Positions 14,781 to 23,786 of a stretch of DNA of 64,000 nucleotides are shown here, one piece after another. The position numbers and the translations under genes are program-made. The notes beneath the pieces are model-generated. The model had not been told where the DNA came from and did not search any database. It saw nothing but the letters and a program-made list of their open reading frames with translations. Source of the stretch: an uncultured Christensenella sp. (GTDB lineage Bacteria > Bacillota > Clostridia > Christensenellales > Borkfalkiaceae); assembly GCA_910579705.1 (NCBI GenBank), contig CAJTUI010000012.1:1-64000 (forward strand). Reading direction: 5' to 3'. The first letter of the stretch is position 1; each line of letters begins with the position of its first letter.

Positions 14781-16811
14781 TCAGCTTTCGTATCTCTTGA
14801 AAGGATTCTCCGCACGGTCGTTATCGTGTTCGTCCATATACTTGATAACTTCGTCGTAGCTCTTCCCTTCGAGAAGTAAATCGACTTCTTCGGTATAGAT
14901 GGTTTCGCGTTCTATCAGAACCCTCGCCATATTGTCTAAAATGTTGCGGTTTTCGCTTAAAAGCTTTCTTGCGCGTTCGAGCTGGGTCGAAATAATCTGA
15001 CGCACTTCGTCGTCTATCATTTTCGCCGTCTCTTCCGAGTACGGGTTGTGGGTCGCCATATCCCTGCCGAGGAAGACGGGCTGAGAATCGTCGCTGTAAC
15101 TGATAAGGCCGAGTTTTTCGCTCATACCGAACTCGGTAACCATTGCGCGGGCGAATTTGGTCGCCTGCTTGATGTCGCCCGTCGCGCCCGACGAAATATC
15201 CTTGATTACAAGCTCTTCCGCGACTCTGCCGCCGAGCGTCATACATATATCGTCAAGCATAAAGTTTTTGGAGTAATACGCGCGGTCGGTTTCGGGCCTC
15301 GTCATCGTGAACCCGCCCGCATTGCCGCGGGGAATAATCGTAACCTCGTGCACGGGGTCGCAGTTGGGACAAAGCTTTGCAAGAATGCAGTGACCCGACT
15401 CGTGGAACGCCGTAAGCCTCTTTTCGGATTCGGTGACAACCTTGCTCCTCTTCGCGGGGCCCATTGCCACTTTGTCTATACTTTCGAAAAGTTCGGCATT
15501 GGTAATGAATTTCTTGTCCGCACGCGCGGCGAGGATTGCCGCCTCGTTTAAAAGGTTTGCAAGGTCCGCGCCCGAGAAACCTGCCGTAAGTCTTGCAACC
15601 GTCTTGAAATTGACGTCGGGTGCAAGGGGTTTGTTGCGCGCGTGCACCTTTAATATCTGCTCCCTGCCCTTCACGTCGGGAAGGTTGACGTAAACCTGTC
15701 TGTCAAATCTGCCGGGACGAGTCAGCGCGGGGTCGAGAATGTCCGCGCGGTTGGTCGCCGCCATAACGATAACTCCGTCGTTGGACTCGAACCCGTCCAT
15801 CTGCACGAGTATCTGGTTGAGGGTCTGCTCCCTCTCGTCGTTACCGCCGCCGAGCCCCGCGCCGCGGTGACGGCCCACTGCGTCGATTTCGTCGACGAAT
15901 ATAATGCAGGGCTGGTTTTTCTTCGCCATTTCAAAGAGGTCGCGCACACGCGACGCGCCGACGCCGACGTACATTTCAACGAAGTCGGAACCCGATACCG
16001 AGAAGAACGGTACGCCCGCCTCGCCCGCAACGGCCTTTGCAAACAGCGTTTTACCCGTTCCCGGAGGGCCTACCAAAAGCACGCCCTTGGGAATGCGTGC
16101 ACCCACGTCGGAAAACTTTTTCGGTTGACGCAGGAACTCCACTATCTCCGCAAGCTCTACTTTTTCCTCTTCCGCGCCCGCAACGTCCGTAAAGCGCACC
16201 TTGATATTTGTAGACACGCGGGCCTTTGTCTTCGCAAAGCTCATAACCTTGCCTGCGCCGCCCATCGAGGAGCGGATTATCAAAAAGAAAACCACGCACA
16301 CGACCACAAGCATAAGAACGGAGAACGCCGTCGACACCCAGCTGCCCGCATTAGGATTGGCCTGGTCGATTACAACGCCGTAGGTGAACTGCCAGCGGTC
16401 GAAGGTTTCGGAGTCCCAGCTCTCAACGCCGTAGGGCGAAGGGCCGTAACAGTAAAACGCCTTGGTGTAGCCGTCGCCTCTTTTGACGTAACCGTTGTAC
16501 TCGTAGCCGCTTGTCGAAACTTTCCATATTACGGTAAGCGCCCTTTCCTTATCGTCGTCGGTGACGATTGCATTGTCCTTTACCTTATAGCCTTCCAGCT
16601 TAACCTCGGTCTTCTGCTCGCCGTCGTCCAAGCGGCTGTAAATTTTTCCGTCTTCAACGTAGTACTGCGCGTTTTCGACGTACTGCTGAAAGGTGGTCCT
16701 GTCAATTTTCGAAGCGCCGCCGTTCATAAGTTGCGTAAATATAATTACGCCGACTGCGACAACAAGCGCTGCAATAATTATCCAGGATATAATTCTGCCT
16801 TTTTTGCTCAA
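14781..16811 (-). CDS. ftsH: ATP-dependent zinc metalloprotease FtsH
   Basis: Membrane AAA+ protease that degrades misfolded membrane proteins and regulators. A start at TTG 16811 is chosen because AAGGAG lies 7 nt upstream; the longer reading from TTG 16829 would put the ribosome site inside the gene. The 676-aa protein has a helix near the N-terminus, an extracytoplasmic domain and a second helix (VLMLVVVCVVFFLII). Then come Walker A GPPGTGKTLFAK, Walker B IIFVDEID, the second region of homology ATNRADILDPALTRPGRFDR and the zinc site HESGH. Lies at the head of the parAB run, an arrangement seen near some clostridial origins. Confidence 0.95.
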   Translation of the reverse strand: MSKKGRIISWIIIAALVVAVGVIIFTQLMNGGASKIDRTTFQQYVENAQYYVEDGKIYSRLDDGEQKTEVKLEGYKVKDNAIVTDDDKERALTVIWKVSTSGYEYNGYVKRGDGYTKAFYCYGPSPYGVESWDSETFDRWQFTYGVVIDQANPNAGSWVSTAFSVLMLVVVCVVFFLIIRSSMGGAGKVMSFAKTKARVSTNIKVRFTDVAGAEEEKVELAEIVEFLRQPKKFSDVGARIPKGVLLVGPPGTGKTLFAKAVAGEAGVPFFSVSGSDFVEMYVGVGASRVRDLFEMAKKNQPCIIFVDEIDAVGRHRGAGLGGGNDEREQTLNQILVQMDGFESNDGVIVMAATNRADILDPALTRPGRFDRQVYVNLPDVKGREQILKVHARNKPLAPDVNFKTVARLTAGFSGADLANLLNEAAILAARADKKFITNAELFESIDKVAMGPAKRSKVVTESEKRLTAFHESGHCILAKLCPNCDPVHEVTIIPRGNAGGFTMTRPETDRAYYSKNFMLDDICMTLGGRVAEELVIKDISSGATGDIKQATKFARAMVTEFGMSEKLGLISYSDDSQPVFLGRDMATHNPYSEETAKMIDDEVRQIISTQLERARKLLSENRNILDNMARVLIERETIYTEEVDLLLEGKSYDEVIKYMDEHDNDRAENPFKRYES

Positions 16812-17027
16812 AATAAATCTCCTTGACAATATATATTATATATTTTGTAATAACAATTGGTATTCTACCACATCAGACGTATGTTTTCAAGCGTTTAACG
16901 CAAATAAATTGCATATATCACTTAAATTTTATGTCGTTTTCACTTTGTTAAACGCTTTAAAAATACTTAAATTTTCCCATTTTTATTGAAAAATTTCTTT
17001 GCGCCTATCAATTTTTTAATCAAAAAA

Positions 17028-17043
17028 TGTTTAACGTGAAACT
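17028..17043. other. degenerate parS-like site
   Basis: TGTTTAACGTGAAACT, two mismatches to the parS consensus, 43 bp from the perfect site at 17071. Confidence 0.5.
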
Positions 17044-17070
17044 TTCAACCAAATTTTTTATACTTTGAAG

Positions 17071-17086
17071 TGTTTCACGTGAAACA
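17071..17086. other. parS site 2, perfect consensus
   Basis: TGTTTCACGTGAAACA, a perfect 16-bp palindrome. It lies in the 594-bp gene-free stretch between ftsH and yyaC (16812-17405). That stretch is otherwise AT-rich and also contains a GTGGAATT tandem duplication at about 17134-17150; no gene is visible there. Confidence 0.95.
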
Positions 17087-17405
17087 GAAAGCGCGATTTT
17101 CTTGATAAAATGTTGATATGTTTACAGACTATTGTGGAATTGTGGAATTTATCAATACAACCCCTTTGCCCGCTATTGATTATTTTGTGTAATCGGTAAG
17201 CTAAAAATACCTTTTTTATGCCTTTTAAAGCCTATAATTTTATATATTAAGTAATTTCGGCGCATAAAAAAATTTGCGCGCCGCACGGGCGAGAGGGCGC
17301 TACGAGCCACGTAAAAACGGCGGCGGCCAAATAAAATATTCACTAAAATCAAAAAGATATTATATTTTAATAAAAAGCGGGCAATAACTGTTTCGAGGTT
17401 AAAAT

Positions 17406-17990
17406 ATGGACTATTCATTCAATTTATATAATTCGCTGGCTCCGAACGGGGTCTGCCTTGCCCTTAAAAAAATAATGCCCGAAAACTGCAAGCCGCCCGT
17501 AATACTTTGCATCGGCAGCGATTTGTCGGTAGGCGACAGCTTGGGTCCCGTCACGGGCACAAAATTAAAACAGATGCTTGCGGGGCTCAACTGCTACGTT
17601 TACGGAACGCTGGCTAAGCCCATCACCGCGCACGAGGTCAAGTATATGAACGATTTTTTGAGACAGACCCACCCCGACAGTCCGATAATCGCTATCGACG
17701 CCGCGGTCGGGCTTGCGGGGGACATCGGTCTAATCAAAATATCGGATAAGGCGTTGAAACCGGGCAGCGGAGCAAACAAAAAGCTTGCCAAGGTCGGCGA
17801 CGTATCTGTTATGGGAATAATCGCAGAGCAGTCCGTGTTCAATTACTCGCTTTTCTCGGCGACTAGGCTGAACGTAATATACAGAATGTCGGAAATAATT
17901 GCGGAAGGCATTTTCTCGTACATTCTCGACCTAATTCAGAACGCGGGAGTAAAGCAGGCGTACGCCGACGTATTTACAAGTTTTCTTTAA
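17406..17990 (+). CDS. yyaC: sporulation protein YyaC (DUF1256, GPR-protease-like fold)
   Basis: 194-aa protein of the YyaC family, related in fold to the spore protease GPR and to hydrogenase-maturation proteases. Visible hallmarks are LCIGSDLSVGDSLGPVTG, GTLAKPITAHEV, IAIDAAVGLAGDIGLIKI and KVGDVSVMGI. GAGG precedes the ATG. In Bacillus yyaC is next to the parB region and is made in the forespore, so its presence here beside parS agrees with the known neighbourhood. Its exact substrate is unknown. Confidence 0.92.
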   Translation: MDYSFNLYNSLAPNGVCLALKKIMPENCKPPVILCIGSDLSVGDSLGPVTGTKLKQMLAGLNCYVYGTLAKPITAHEVKYMNDFLRQTHPDSPIIAIDAAVGLAGDIGLIKISDKALKPGSGANKKLAKVGDVSVMGIIAEQSVFNYSLFSATRLNVIYRMSEIIAEGIFSYILDLIQNAGVKQAYADVFTSFL

Positions 17991-17996
17991 TAAAAA

Positions 17997-18031
17997 AGCA
18001 CAGCGCCGACTTTATTTGTCGGCGCTGTGCT
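17997..18031 (-). terminator. terminator after the SLOG gene
   Basis: 14-bp perfect arms (17997-18010, 18018-18031) with a 7-nt loop; the T run lies on the minus-strand side, ending the 18065 gene. The yyaC side has no U tract but may still pause. Confidence 0.85.
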
Positions 18032-18064
18032 GTATGGGCGCATAAATTTTCAAGTGGCGCAAAG

Positions 18065-18517
18065 TTAGAGTTCAATAATTCTTTTACCCGCCTTTCTGGC
18101 GTAATTGACGGTATAATAAGTGCCGCCGCCGTTCCGCCTTAAAAAACTGACCAGCGCGTCGCACCTGTCTACCATAAATCTGTTGCGCTCCAACATACAG
18201 CCGTCGTAATAGGCAGGCGCAAGCGTTATAACCTCGTCGCAATATCTGATAATATTTTCATACCGCGCTTTGATTCTAGCCGAAAACAAATGAGTCTGGT
18301 TGGCGCAGGGGATACAGGCAGTAAGCTTGACGGCGTACTTCTGCTTATGATAAATCACCGCCTCGGCCGCGGCCAGATCGAACCCGACGGCCATACCGCA
18401 CAAAAACTCCTCCGTGCCGGTAATTATAAGGTTGCGCACCACTCTGTCAAGAAGGGCGGCGTCAAACCCGCAATTATTCAGATTTCTGTGCCCCGTAAAA
18501 GCGCATACTCTATACAT
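18065..18517 (-). CDS. YpsA-like SLOG family protein (DUF1273)
   Basis: 150-aa Rossmann-like protein of the SLOG superfamily. The N-terminal CAFTGHRNL carries the nucleotide-binding GHR motif; FLCGMAVGFDLAAAEAV is the second signature; a C-terminal strand/helix reads DALVSFLRRNGGGTYYTVNYA. YpsA in Bacillus influences cell division and is proposed to bind a nucleotide ligand; the ligand is not established. The gene has no strong ribosome site. Lies between yyaC (convergent) and rsmG (same strand, 58 bp away). Confidence 0.85.
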   Translation of the reverse strand: MYRVCAFTGHRNLNNCGFDAALLDRVVRNLIITGTEEFLCGMAVGFDLAAAEAVIYHKQKYAVKLTACIPCANQTHLFSARIKARYENIIRYCDEVITLAPAYYDGCMLERNRFMVDRCDALVSFLRRNGGGTYYTVNYARKAGKRIIEL

Positions 18518-18574
18518 AAATTATTTCCCGAAAAACTTGAACTTTATCCGACGTTTCCTCAATCCGCTCAAAAA

Positions 18575-19258
18575 TCAAAGCGGCTTTTTTCTTTCAAGTC
18601 CGCGGCCGCGCGGATAAGCGGGAGGGGTGCGCTTTACCTTTCTGATACAGACAAGCGTGCGCGCGCCGTAGTTTTCGGGCAGGTCGTAGCGTATAACCTT
18701 TTCTATCTCGCCGCCGAGCACGCAAACGGCAGTTTGCGCCTCTTTAATCTCTTCGGCCGCGTCGCCCTTATACGCCACAAACAAGCCACCGACCTCAACG
18801 AACGGGAGGCAGTATTCAACCAAAGTATTAAGTCTTGCAACCGCTCTGGCGCACGCAAAGGGGTATTTTTCCCTGTAAATTTCGCTATGCGCCCCCTCTT
18901 CGGCGCGCATATTTACCACTTTTACACCGTCCAGCCCCATCTTGTCCACAACCGATTGTAGATAAGCGCATTTCTTGCCCGTGCTCTCGATTAAAGTAAA
19001 CCTCAGATCATTGCGCAAAAGCTTTAACGGTATGGAGGGAAAGCCCCCGCCCGAGCCGATTTCCACGATTTCCGCGCCTTTATCAAACAAAAATTCTCCC
19101 GCAACGCTGTCAAGAAAATGTTTGTAAAGCACGTCCCGCTCGTCCGTTACGGAAGTAAGATTACATATTTTGTTATGCTCTGTCAAAAGCCGTTGAAACT
19201 GCCCGAACTTGTCAAAACATTTGTTTGTAATTGCATCGAGGTAAGTGTTTAAATCCAT
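18575..19258 (-). CDS. rsmG: 16S rRNA (guanine-527-N7)-methyltransferase RsmG
   Basis: Methylates G527 of 16S rRNA using SAM. The 227-aa Rossmann methyltransferase has NLTSVTDERDVLYKHFLDS, the SAM-binding loop VEIGSGGGFPSIPL and RAVARLNTLVEY. Start ATG 19258 (MDLNTYL) matches the family's N-terminus; an in-frame extension to 19327 would run through the promoter and DnaA-like boxes. The -10 box TATAAT is only 6 nt from this ATG, so the mRNA is probably leaderless. The C-terminus (PPAYPRGRGLERKKPL) is a short basic tail. rsmG at the origin edge is the usual location. Confidence 0.93.
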   Translation of the reverse strand: MDLNTYLDAITNKCFDKFGQFQRLLTEHNKICNLTSVTDERDVLYKHFLDSVAGEFLFDKGAEIVEIGSGGGFPSIPLKLLRNDLRFTLIESTGKKCAYLQSVVDKMGLDGVKVVNMRAEEGAHSEIYREKYPFACARAVARLNTLVEYCLPFVEVGGLFVAYKGDAAEEIKEAQTAVCVLGGEIEKVIRYDLPENYGARTLVCIRKVKRTPPAYPRGRGLERKKPL

Positions 19259-19264
19259 AACTCT

Positions 19265-19293
19265 ATTATAGCACCGAATTTCCCGTAAAACAA
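19265..19293 (-). promoter_or_regulatory. rsmG promoter, leaderless geometry
   Basis: TTGTTT (19288-19293), 17-bp spacer, TATAAT (19265-19270), then AGAGTT and the ATG. Confidence 0.7.
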
Positions 19294-19634
19294 GCCAATC
19301 TTTATCCACGGCGGAAATTTTCCACAATTCACAAAAACAGGTTGATAACTTTATAAATTAAACTTTCTCCCCGCCGTCGGATTTAATTCGGGCGCGACCG
19401 CGACGGAAACTCAAATAAACCAATCCACCAATCCCCAAATCATAAACAGATATATTAACACAAAAATTCACCTTTTTCCACACTTTATTCAATGCGTTTT
19501 TGTTGCTTTTTCCGCGGTTTTTTGTTAATATAATAATGTATTAGGGAAAGCGCGGTGAAGTTATCTACATTTCCACCGCCTATAATACTATTTATACTAT
19601 AATAAATATTAAAAAATAAAAAAGGAAGAATGTA
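19294..19634. other. candidate origin of replication (oriC)
   Basis: 341-bp gene-free AT-rich stretch between leftward rsmG and rightward dnaN. DnaA-box-like nonamers: TTATCCACG (19302), TTTTCCACA (19318), TTTTCCACA (19474) and TTATCTACA (19561), all on the plus strand. An AT-rich run near 19577-19620 could be the unwinding element. Divergent housekeeping genes, nearby parS sites and dnaN support origin identity, although dnaA itself is not here. The other parS-containing gap (16812-17405) is an alternative. Confidence 0.65.
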
Positions 19635-20741
19635 ATGAAAGCTGTTTGCGAAGGTATCGATTTATCAGACGCGGTGTTAAAGGTTGTTAAGGCTTGCGCC
19701 ACAAAAACGATTACTCCCGTACTCGAATGTATAAAACTTTCCGCCGTCAACGACGCGCTTATTCTCACTGCGACGGACGGGGAAATTTCTATCCGCAAGA
19801 CAATCAAGGCGGACGTGTACGAGGAAGGCGACGTTTGCGTTCCCGGCAGATATTTTTCCGATTTTATTAAAAAGCTGGAAGGCGTTCAGATTACCCTTTC
19901 GGCGGAAGATAAGAGAATGAGCATTATCTACGCCGACAGCCAGACCGAAATGCAGGTTCTGTCCGCGGAAGATTTCCCGAAAATGGATCTCGATATAAAC
20001 GAGAGCAGTTTCACGCTCAAAACGTCGGATCTGAAAAAGTTTATTTCCGCCACTTCATTTTGCTGCGCGTCTGACGATTCGCGGCCCATTTTAAAGGGCT
20101 GTCAGTTCGTTATTAAGGGCGAAGACGTGTGCGTGACCTCGCTTGACGGGTTCAGGCTTGCGACCGTAAAGGGAAAGGTGGTTTCCGCTACGGGCGATAT
20201 GGAAATAGTCTGTCCCGCGCGCACTTTGAACGAGATAGAAAAAATGATACCCGACGGCGACGGCGACACTGAGATTTTCGTCCAGCGCGGAATGATACTC
20301 GTATCCGCGGAAAACACCGTTCTTACGTCCAGACTTTATAACGGCGATTTCATAAGAAAGGAAAACATTATCCCCAAGGACTTTACAACCATTGTGAAGG
20401 TGGACAAGTCCAGCCTTAAAGCGAGCATAGAGAGGGCGGCGATTCTCGTAAGAAACGATAAAAACAGCCTTATCATATTCGACGTGAGCGGCGACAGGAT
20501 AGAAATTTCGTCCAATTCGGAAATAGGCAACGTTCAGGAACCGGTTAAAGCCGAAGTCGAGGGCAAGGACGTGAGGATTGCTATGAACTCGAAGTTCATA
20601 ATCGACGCGGTGAACGCGCTTTCCGAGGATAAAATAGAGATAGCGTTCAACTCCCAGATACAGCCGTTTGTTTGCGAAAACGAAACGGATAAGGACAGGC
20701 TGTATTTAATTTTACCCGTACGCACGGCGAATAACGCTTGA
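19635..20741 (+). CDS. dnaN: DNA polymerase III beta subunit (sliding clamp)
   Basis: Ring clamp that tethers replicative polymerase. The 368-aa protein has the three-fold clamp repeat: KTITPVLECIKLSA, then DDSRPILKGCQFV and LDGFRLA in domain II, and the C-terminal end LYLILPVRT that forms the partner-binding pocket. AAGGAAG lies just before the ATG. In most Bacillota dnaA precedes it; here the gene directly follows the presumed origin. Confidence 0.97.
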   Translation: MKAVCEGIDLSDAVLKVVKACATKTITPVLECIKLSAVNDALILTATDGEISIRKTIKADVYEEGDVCVPGRYFSDFIKKLEGVQITLSAEDKRMSIIYADSQTEMQVLSAEDFPKMDLDINESSFTLKTSDLKKFISATSFCCASDDSRPILKGCQFVIKGEDVCVTSLDGFRLATVKGKVVSATGDMEIVCPARTLNEIEKMIPDGDGDTEIFVQRGMILVSAENTVLTSRLYNGDFIRKENIIPKDFTTIVKVDKSSLKASIERAAILVRNDKNSLIIFDVSGDRIEISSNSEIGNVQEPVKAEVEGKDVRIAMNSKFIIDAVNALSEDKIEIAFNSQIQPFVCENETDKDRLYLILPVRTANNA

Positions 20742-20846
20742 CAAATACCGCCGCGTAATGTTATCTTAATTTTTGCAGACGCCGCCCGTATCGGGAAAAA
20801 GGGCGTAAATAAACTAAAAGACAATAAAAAATAAGGAAAAATAGTT

Positions 20847-20981
20847 ATGAAAAGAACTTACCAACCCAAAAAGAGACAGAGAAGCAAGGTTCACGGTTTC
20901 AGAAAGAGAATGGCGTCCAAAGCAGGAAGAAACGTTCTTAAAAGAAGAAGAAACAAGGGCAGAAAAAAGCTTTCCGCTTAA
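20847..20981 (+). CDS. rpmH: 50S ribosomal protein L34
   Basis: 44-aa strongly basic protein starting MKRTYQPKKRQRSKVHGF and containing RMASKAGRNVL, the L34 signature. AAGGAAA precedes the ATG. It lies 5 bp before rnpA, the classical rpmH-rnpA pair, but here on the dnaN side and in the same direction as dnaN. Confidence 0.97.
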   Translation: MKRTYQPKKRQRSKVHGFRKRMASKAGRNVLKRRRNKGRKKLSA

Positions 20982-20986
20982 AGTGA

Positions 20987-21337
20987 GTGAACTATTTAAG
21001 AATAAAAAAGAATACCGACTTTCAAAAGCTTTTTAACAGGGGAAAAAGAGTCTTTTCCCCCTCTCTTACGTTATTGTATTTTCCTTCGGACAAGCTGAGA
21101 ATGGGCGTGGCCGTATCCAAAAAGCACGGCAAGGCGCACACGCGAAACAGGATTAAAAGACTGGTTCGCGCCGCGTTTTCGTCTTCCTGCGGCGTTTTGG
21201 AAAACAGTTACAGCGTAATCGTTATACCGAAGGTTGCGGAGCAGTATTCTTTTAAAGTGTTCGAGCAGAGTTTTCTGTCTTGCTTTAAAAAGGTTAACCT
21301 ATGCGCGAAAAAACCCGAAAGTTTTTCAAAAAACTGA
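20987..21337 (+). CDS. rnpA: ribonuclease P protein component
   Basis: 116-aa basic protein that aids the RNase P RNA in maturing tRNA 5' ends. The RNR motif region reads HTRNRIKRLVRAAF at about residues 51-64. GTG start 5 bp after the rpmH stop. Its end overlaps yidD by 37 bp, a common tight arrangement. Confidence 0.93.
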   Translation: MNYLRIKKNTDFQKLFNRGKRVFSPSLTLLYFPSDKLRMGVAVSKKHGKAHTRNRIKRLVRAAFSSSCGVLENSYSVIVIPKVAEQYSFKVFEQSFLSCFKKVNLCAKKPESFSKN

Positions 21338-21591
21338 GGCGCACGGTTTTCAGACCGTTCATAAAGATGTTTTTAATGCATCTTATTATTTTTTATCAGA
21401 AACATTTTTCAAGGCACACCTGTCTGTACAGCCCCACCTGCTCGGAGTATATGCTCCGCGCGATAAACAACCACGGCGTGATCGTCGGGATATTGATGGG
21501 GAGCTGGCGGCTGCTCAGGTGCAACCCCCTGTCCAAGGGCGGTTACGACCCCGTGCCGGAAAATTATTTTAAATTGAAATGGGTTATATAA
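21301..21591 (+). CDS. yidD: membrane protein insertion efficiency factor YidD
   Basis: 96-aa amphipathic membrane-associated protein. The hallmark CLYSPTCSEYMLRAI and the three-Cys pattern ending RCNPLSKGGYDPVP are complete. It overlaps rnpA and abuts yidC (the yidD stop is followed directly by the yidC ATG), so the operon order rnpA-yidD-yidC is canonical. Confidence 0.95.
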   Translation: MREKTRKFFKKLRRTVFRPFIKMFLMHLIIFYQKHFSRHTCLYSPTCSEYMLRAINNHGVIVGILMGSWRLLRCNPLSKGGYDPVPENYFKLKWVI

Positions 21592-22836
21592 ATGTCGTTG
21601 AATTTACTTGACACTTCCACCAATTTTATCGACTTCGCGGTCGAAAAAATCGGTATAATAGACCTCAACTGGATAGGAAAAATCATTCAGTTTCTCATAG
21701 AGGGCGTGGGGATTATAGGTCTGGGCGTAATACTCTTTACGCTTATACTTAAAACCGTTATGCTCCCTTTGGACGTGTATTCCAGAGTCAAAATGAAAAA
21801 ACAGTCGCTGGTAATGAAAAAGATGCGTCCGCAGATGGAAAAACTGCAAAAACAGTACGCCAACGACAAGAATATGTACAGCCAGAAAGTTATGGAATTG
21901 CAGAAAGCAAACGGCATTTCTATGTTTGGCGCGTGCCTTCCTATGATTGTTACGCTGGTCGTGTTTATGGTAGTGTTCGGCGCGTTTTCGACCTACTCCC
22001 AGTACGCAAGCCTATCTACCTACAACGATATGGTCGACAGCTATAACGCAAGCGTTCAGGCCTACGTTATAGAGGACGGCAAGGACGGATTTTTACAGAA
22101 AAAGGAAGACGGTGCACTCAAAGAAGAGGCATACCTCGTTAAATTTGACGATTTCATAAGAATTTCAGGCACGGACGAGGCTAAGTTCAACGCCCTTCGC
22201 GAGGCGGACAAAATGGTAATCGTCAGGGACTACGTAAGGGAGAACGCGAGAAAGGCGGCCGCGGACTATTACAGAGGCCACAGAAACAACTTCCTCTGGG
22301 TAGGTAACGTCTGGTATCCCGACTCGCTGCTCAACAAAGAAGTTCCCGATTTCAATAAATTCAGCTCCTCCATATCCAGAGCTATGGGCTCGGGCGTGGA
22401 TTTGACTTACGAGGCGTCTTACGACGAGATTACGCATTATCTCCGCAACTCTGGCTACGAGAACGAGAGCGGTAAAACCGAGGGCGGAATTTTCAACGGC
22501 TATTTCGTACTTATCGTACTTGCGATAGGTCTGATGTTTTTACAGCAGTTCATATCTATGCGCGCGCAGAAGGACGCGAACGAGCTCGGCTCGGTCGACG
22601 GTTCGGCGGCGCGTACGAATAAGTGGATGCTGATAATGATGCCTATAATTTACGGTATCTTTTCCTTCTTTTACAGCGCGGCGTTCTCGCTTTATATGAT
22701 AACCAACACGTTGTACGGACTCATTATGACGGTTATAGTAAACAAAATAATGGAAGTCAGCTTTGAAAAGCAGGAAGCAAACGGCGGTTACAACGCAAAG
22801 CGCAAGCAGAAGAATAACAGAAAGAGGTTAAAGTAA
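21592..22836 (+). CDS. yidC: membrane protein insertase YidC/OxaI
   Basis: 414-aa insertase for membrane proteins. Five helices: one near residues 25-50 (GVGIIGLGVILFTLILKTVMLPLD), one at 105-130, and three after residue 295. A long periplasm-facing loop (about residues 135-290) separates helices 2 and 3 and is larger than in Bacillus SpoIIIJ. The conserved positively charged pocket should be at the Arg of VYSRVKMKKQ. C-terminal tail is basic (KRKQKNNRKRLK). Stop overlaps the jag ATG by one base. Confidence 0.93.
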   Translation: MSLNLLDTSTNFIDFAVEKIGIIDLNWIGKIIQFLIEGVGIIGLGVILFTLILKTVMLPLDVYSRVKMKKQSLVMKKMRPQMEKLQKQYANDKNMYSQKVMELQKANGISMFGACLPMIVTLVVFMVVFGAFSTYSQYASLSTYNDMVDSYNASVQAYVIEDGKDGFLQKKEDGALKEEAYLVKFDDFIRISGTDEAKFNALREADKMVIVRDYVRENARKAAADYYRGHRNNFLWVGNVWYPDSLLNKEVPDFNKFSSSISRAMGSGVDLTYEASYDEITHYLRNSGYENESGKTEGGIFNGYFVLIVLAIGLMFLQQFISMRAQKDANELGSVDGSAARTNKWMLIMMPIIYGIFSFFYSAAFSLYMITNTLYGLIMTVIVNKIMEVSFEKQEANGGYNAKRKQKNNRKRLK

Positions 22837-23675
22837 TGCAGGAAGAAAACAACGTTTTCACCGCAAAGACGGTGGACGCGGCAATCGAAGAGGGGTTGCA
22901 GACGCTGGGTATCACGCTTGACGAGGCGGAAATAACCGTGCTCGAAGAAGGTAAAAAGAAACTCTTCGGCGCGGCAAAGGCAAGGGTGCAAGTCACGAAA
23001 AAACAGTCGGACGCAAAGCGCGCGGCAGATTTTATCGACGGGCTTATGGAGATACTCAAAATTTCCGCCGTCAGCGAAATAGCCGAGGACGACGAGAATA
23101 TTAAAATCGATATCAAAACGACCAATTCGGCAATGGTTATCGGCAAGCGCGGCGACGTGCTCGACGCGGTGCAGTGCATAGCCGGCGCCGTTGCGAATAT
23201 CGGCAGGGACGATTATAAAAAGGTGGTTGTAGACTGCGAAAACTACCGCGAGCAGCGCGAGCAGACTTTAAAGTCGCTTGCCGAAAAGCTTGCGAAAAAA
23301 GCGGTTGAAAAGGGCAGAAAAATGACCTTGGAGCCTATGAACCCTTACGAAAGGCGCATTATCCACTCCGCGCTTTCGGACAATCCCGACGTTAAGACGG
23401 TGTCCGAGGGTAAGGAGCCTATGAGATATATCGCCGTTATCCCCAACAATGCAAAGCCCTACGACAAGGGCCTCAGATACGGCGAGAGAAGGCCTGCGGG
23501 CAAAGGCGCAAGACAGGGCGGGAAACCGTTCGGCGACAGTCCCCGCGGCGGAAAGAACTTTTCAAGGGATAACCGCGGCCCGCGCCCTGCGGGCAACGGC
23601 GGCGCGAAGAGGGGCAAGAAAGAAATTCATTTCGGAACTTTCCTCGGCAACAGCGGCGCGAAAGAAGAGGAATAA
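22836..23675 (+). CDS. jag: RNA-binding protein Jag/KhpB
   Basis: 279-aa RNA-binding protein usually cotranscribed with yidC. Jag-N domain (residues 5-55, EEGLQTLGITLDEAEITVLEE then LFGAAKARV), KH-II domain (MVIGKRGDVLDAVQ, about 103-117), R3H domain (NPYERRIIHSAL, about 170-181), then a Gly/Arg-rich tail (about 210-265) that is disordered and could add RNA affinity. Bacterial relatives regulate envelope growth through a KhpA partner. Confidence 0.93.
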   Translation: MQEENNVFTAKTVDAAIEEGLQTLGITLDEAEITVLEEGKKKLFGAAKARVQVTKKQSDAKRAADFIDGLMEILKISAVSEIAEDDENIKIDIKTTNSAMVIGKRGDVLDAVQCIAGAVANIGRDDYKKVVVDCENYREQREQTLKSLAEKLAKKAVEKGRKMTLEPMNPYERRIIHSALSDNPDVKTVSEGKEPMRYIAVIPNNAKPYDKGLRYGERRPAGKGARQGGKPFGDSPRGGKNFSRDNRGPRPAGNGGAKRGKKEIHFGTFLGNSGAKEEE

Positions 23676-23725
23676 TTTAAGTTTAATCCGCTTTCGGGCG
23701 GCTTGAATAGCGGGCGCAAGTCCGC

Positions 23726-23768
23726 GGAGATGGTTTTCGGCTAAACACATCTTATTAAAAAAACCGAG
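23726..23768 (+). ncRNA. preQ1 class I riboswitch
   Basis: Predicted P1 stem AGATG (23728-23732) with CATCT (23748-23752). Loop CGG (23738-23740) pairs as a pseudoknot with CCG (23764-23766) in the A-rich tail TATTAAAAAAA. This is the compact preQ1-I architecture. It sits upstream of queT, a predicted preQ1/queuosine precursor transporter, the gene class it controls elsewhere. Confidence 0.8.
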
Positions 23769-23786
23769 GAGATACGGAACGTATTG

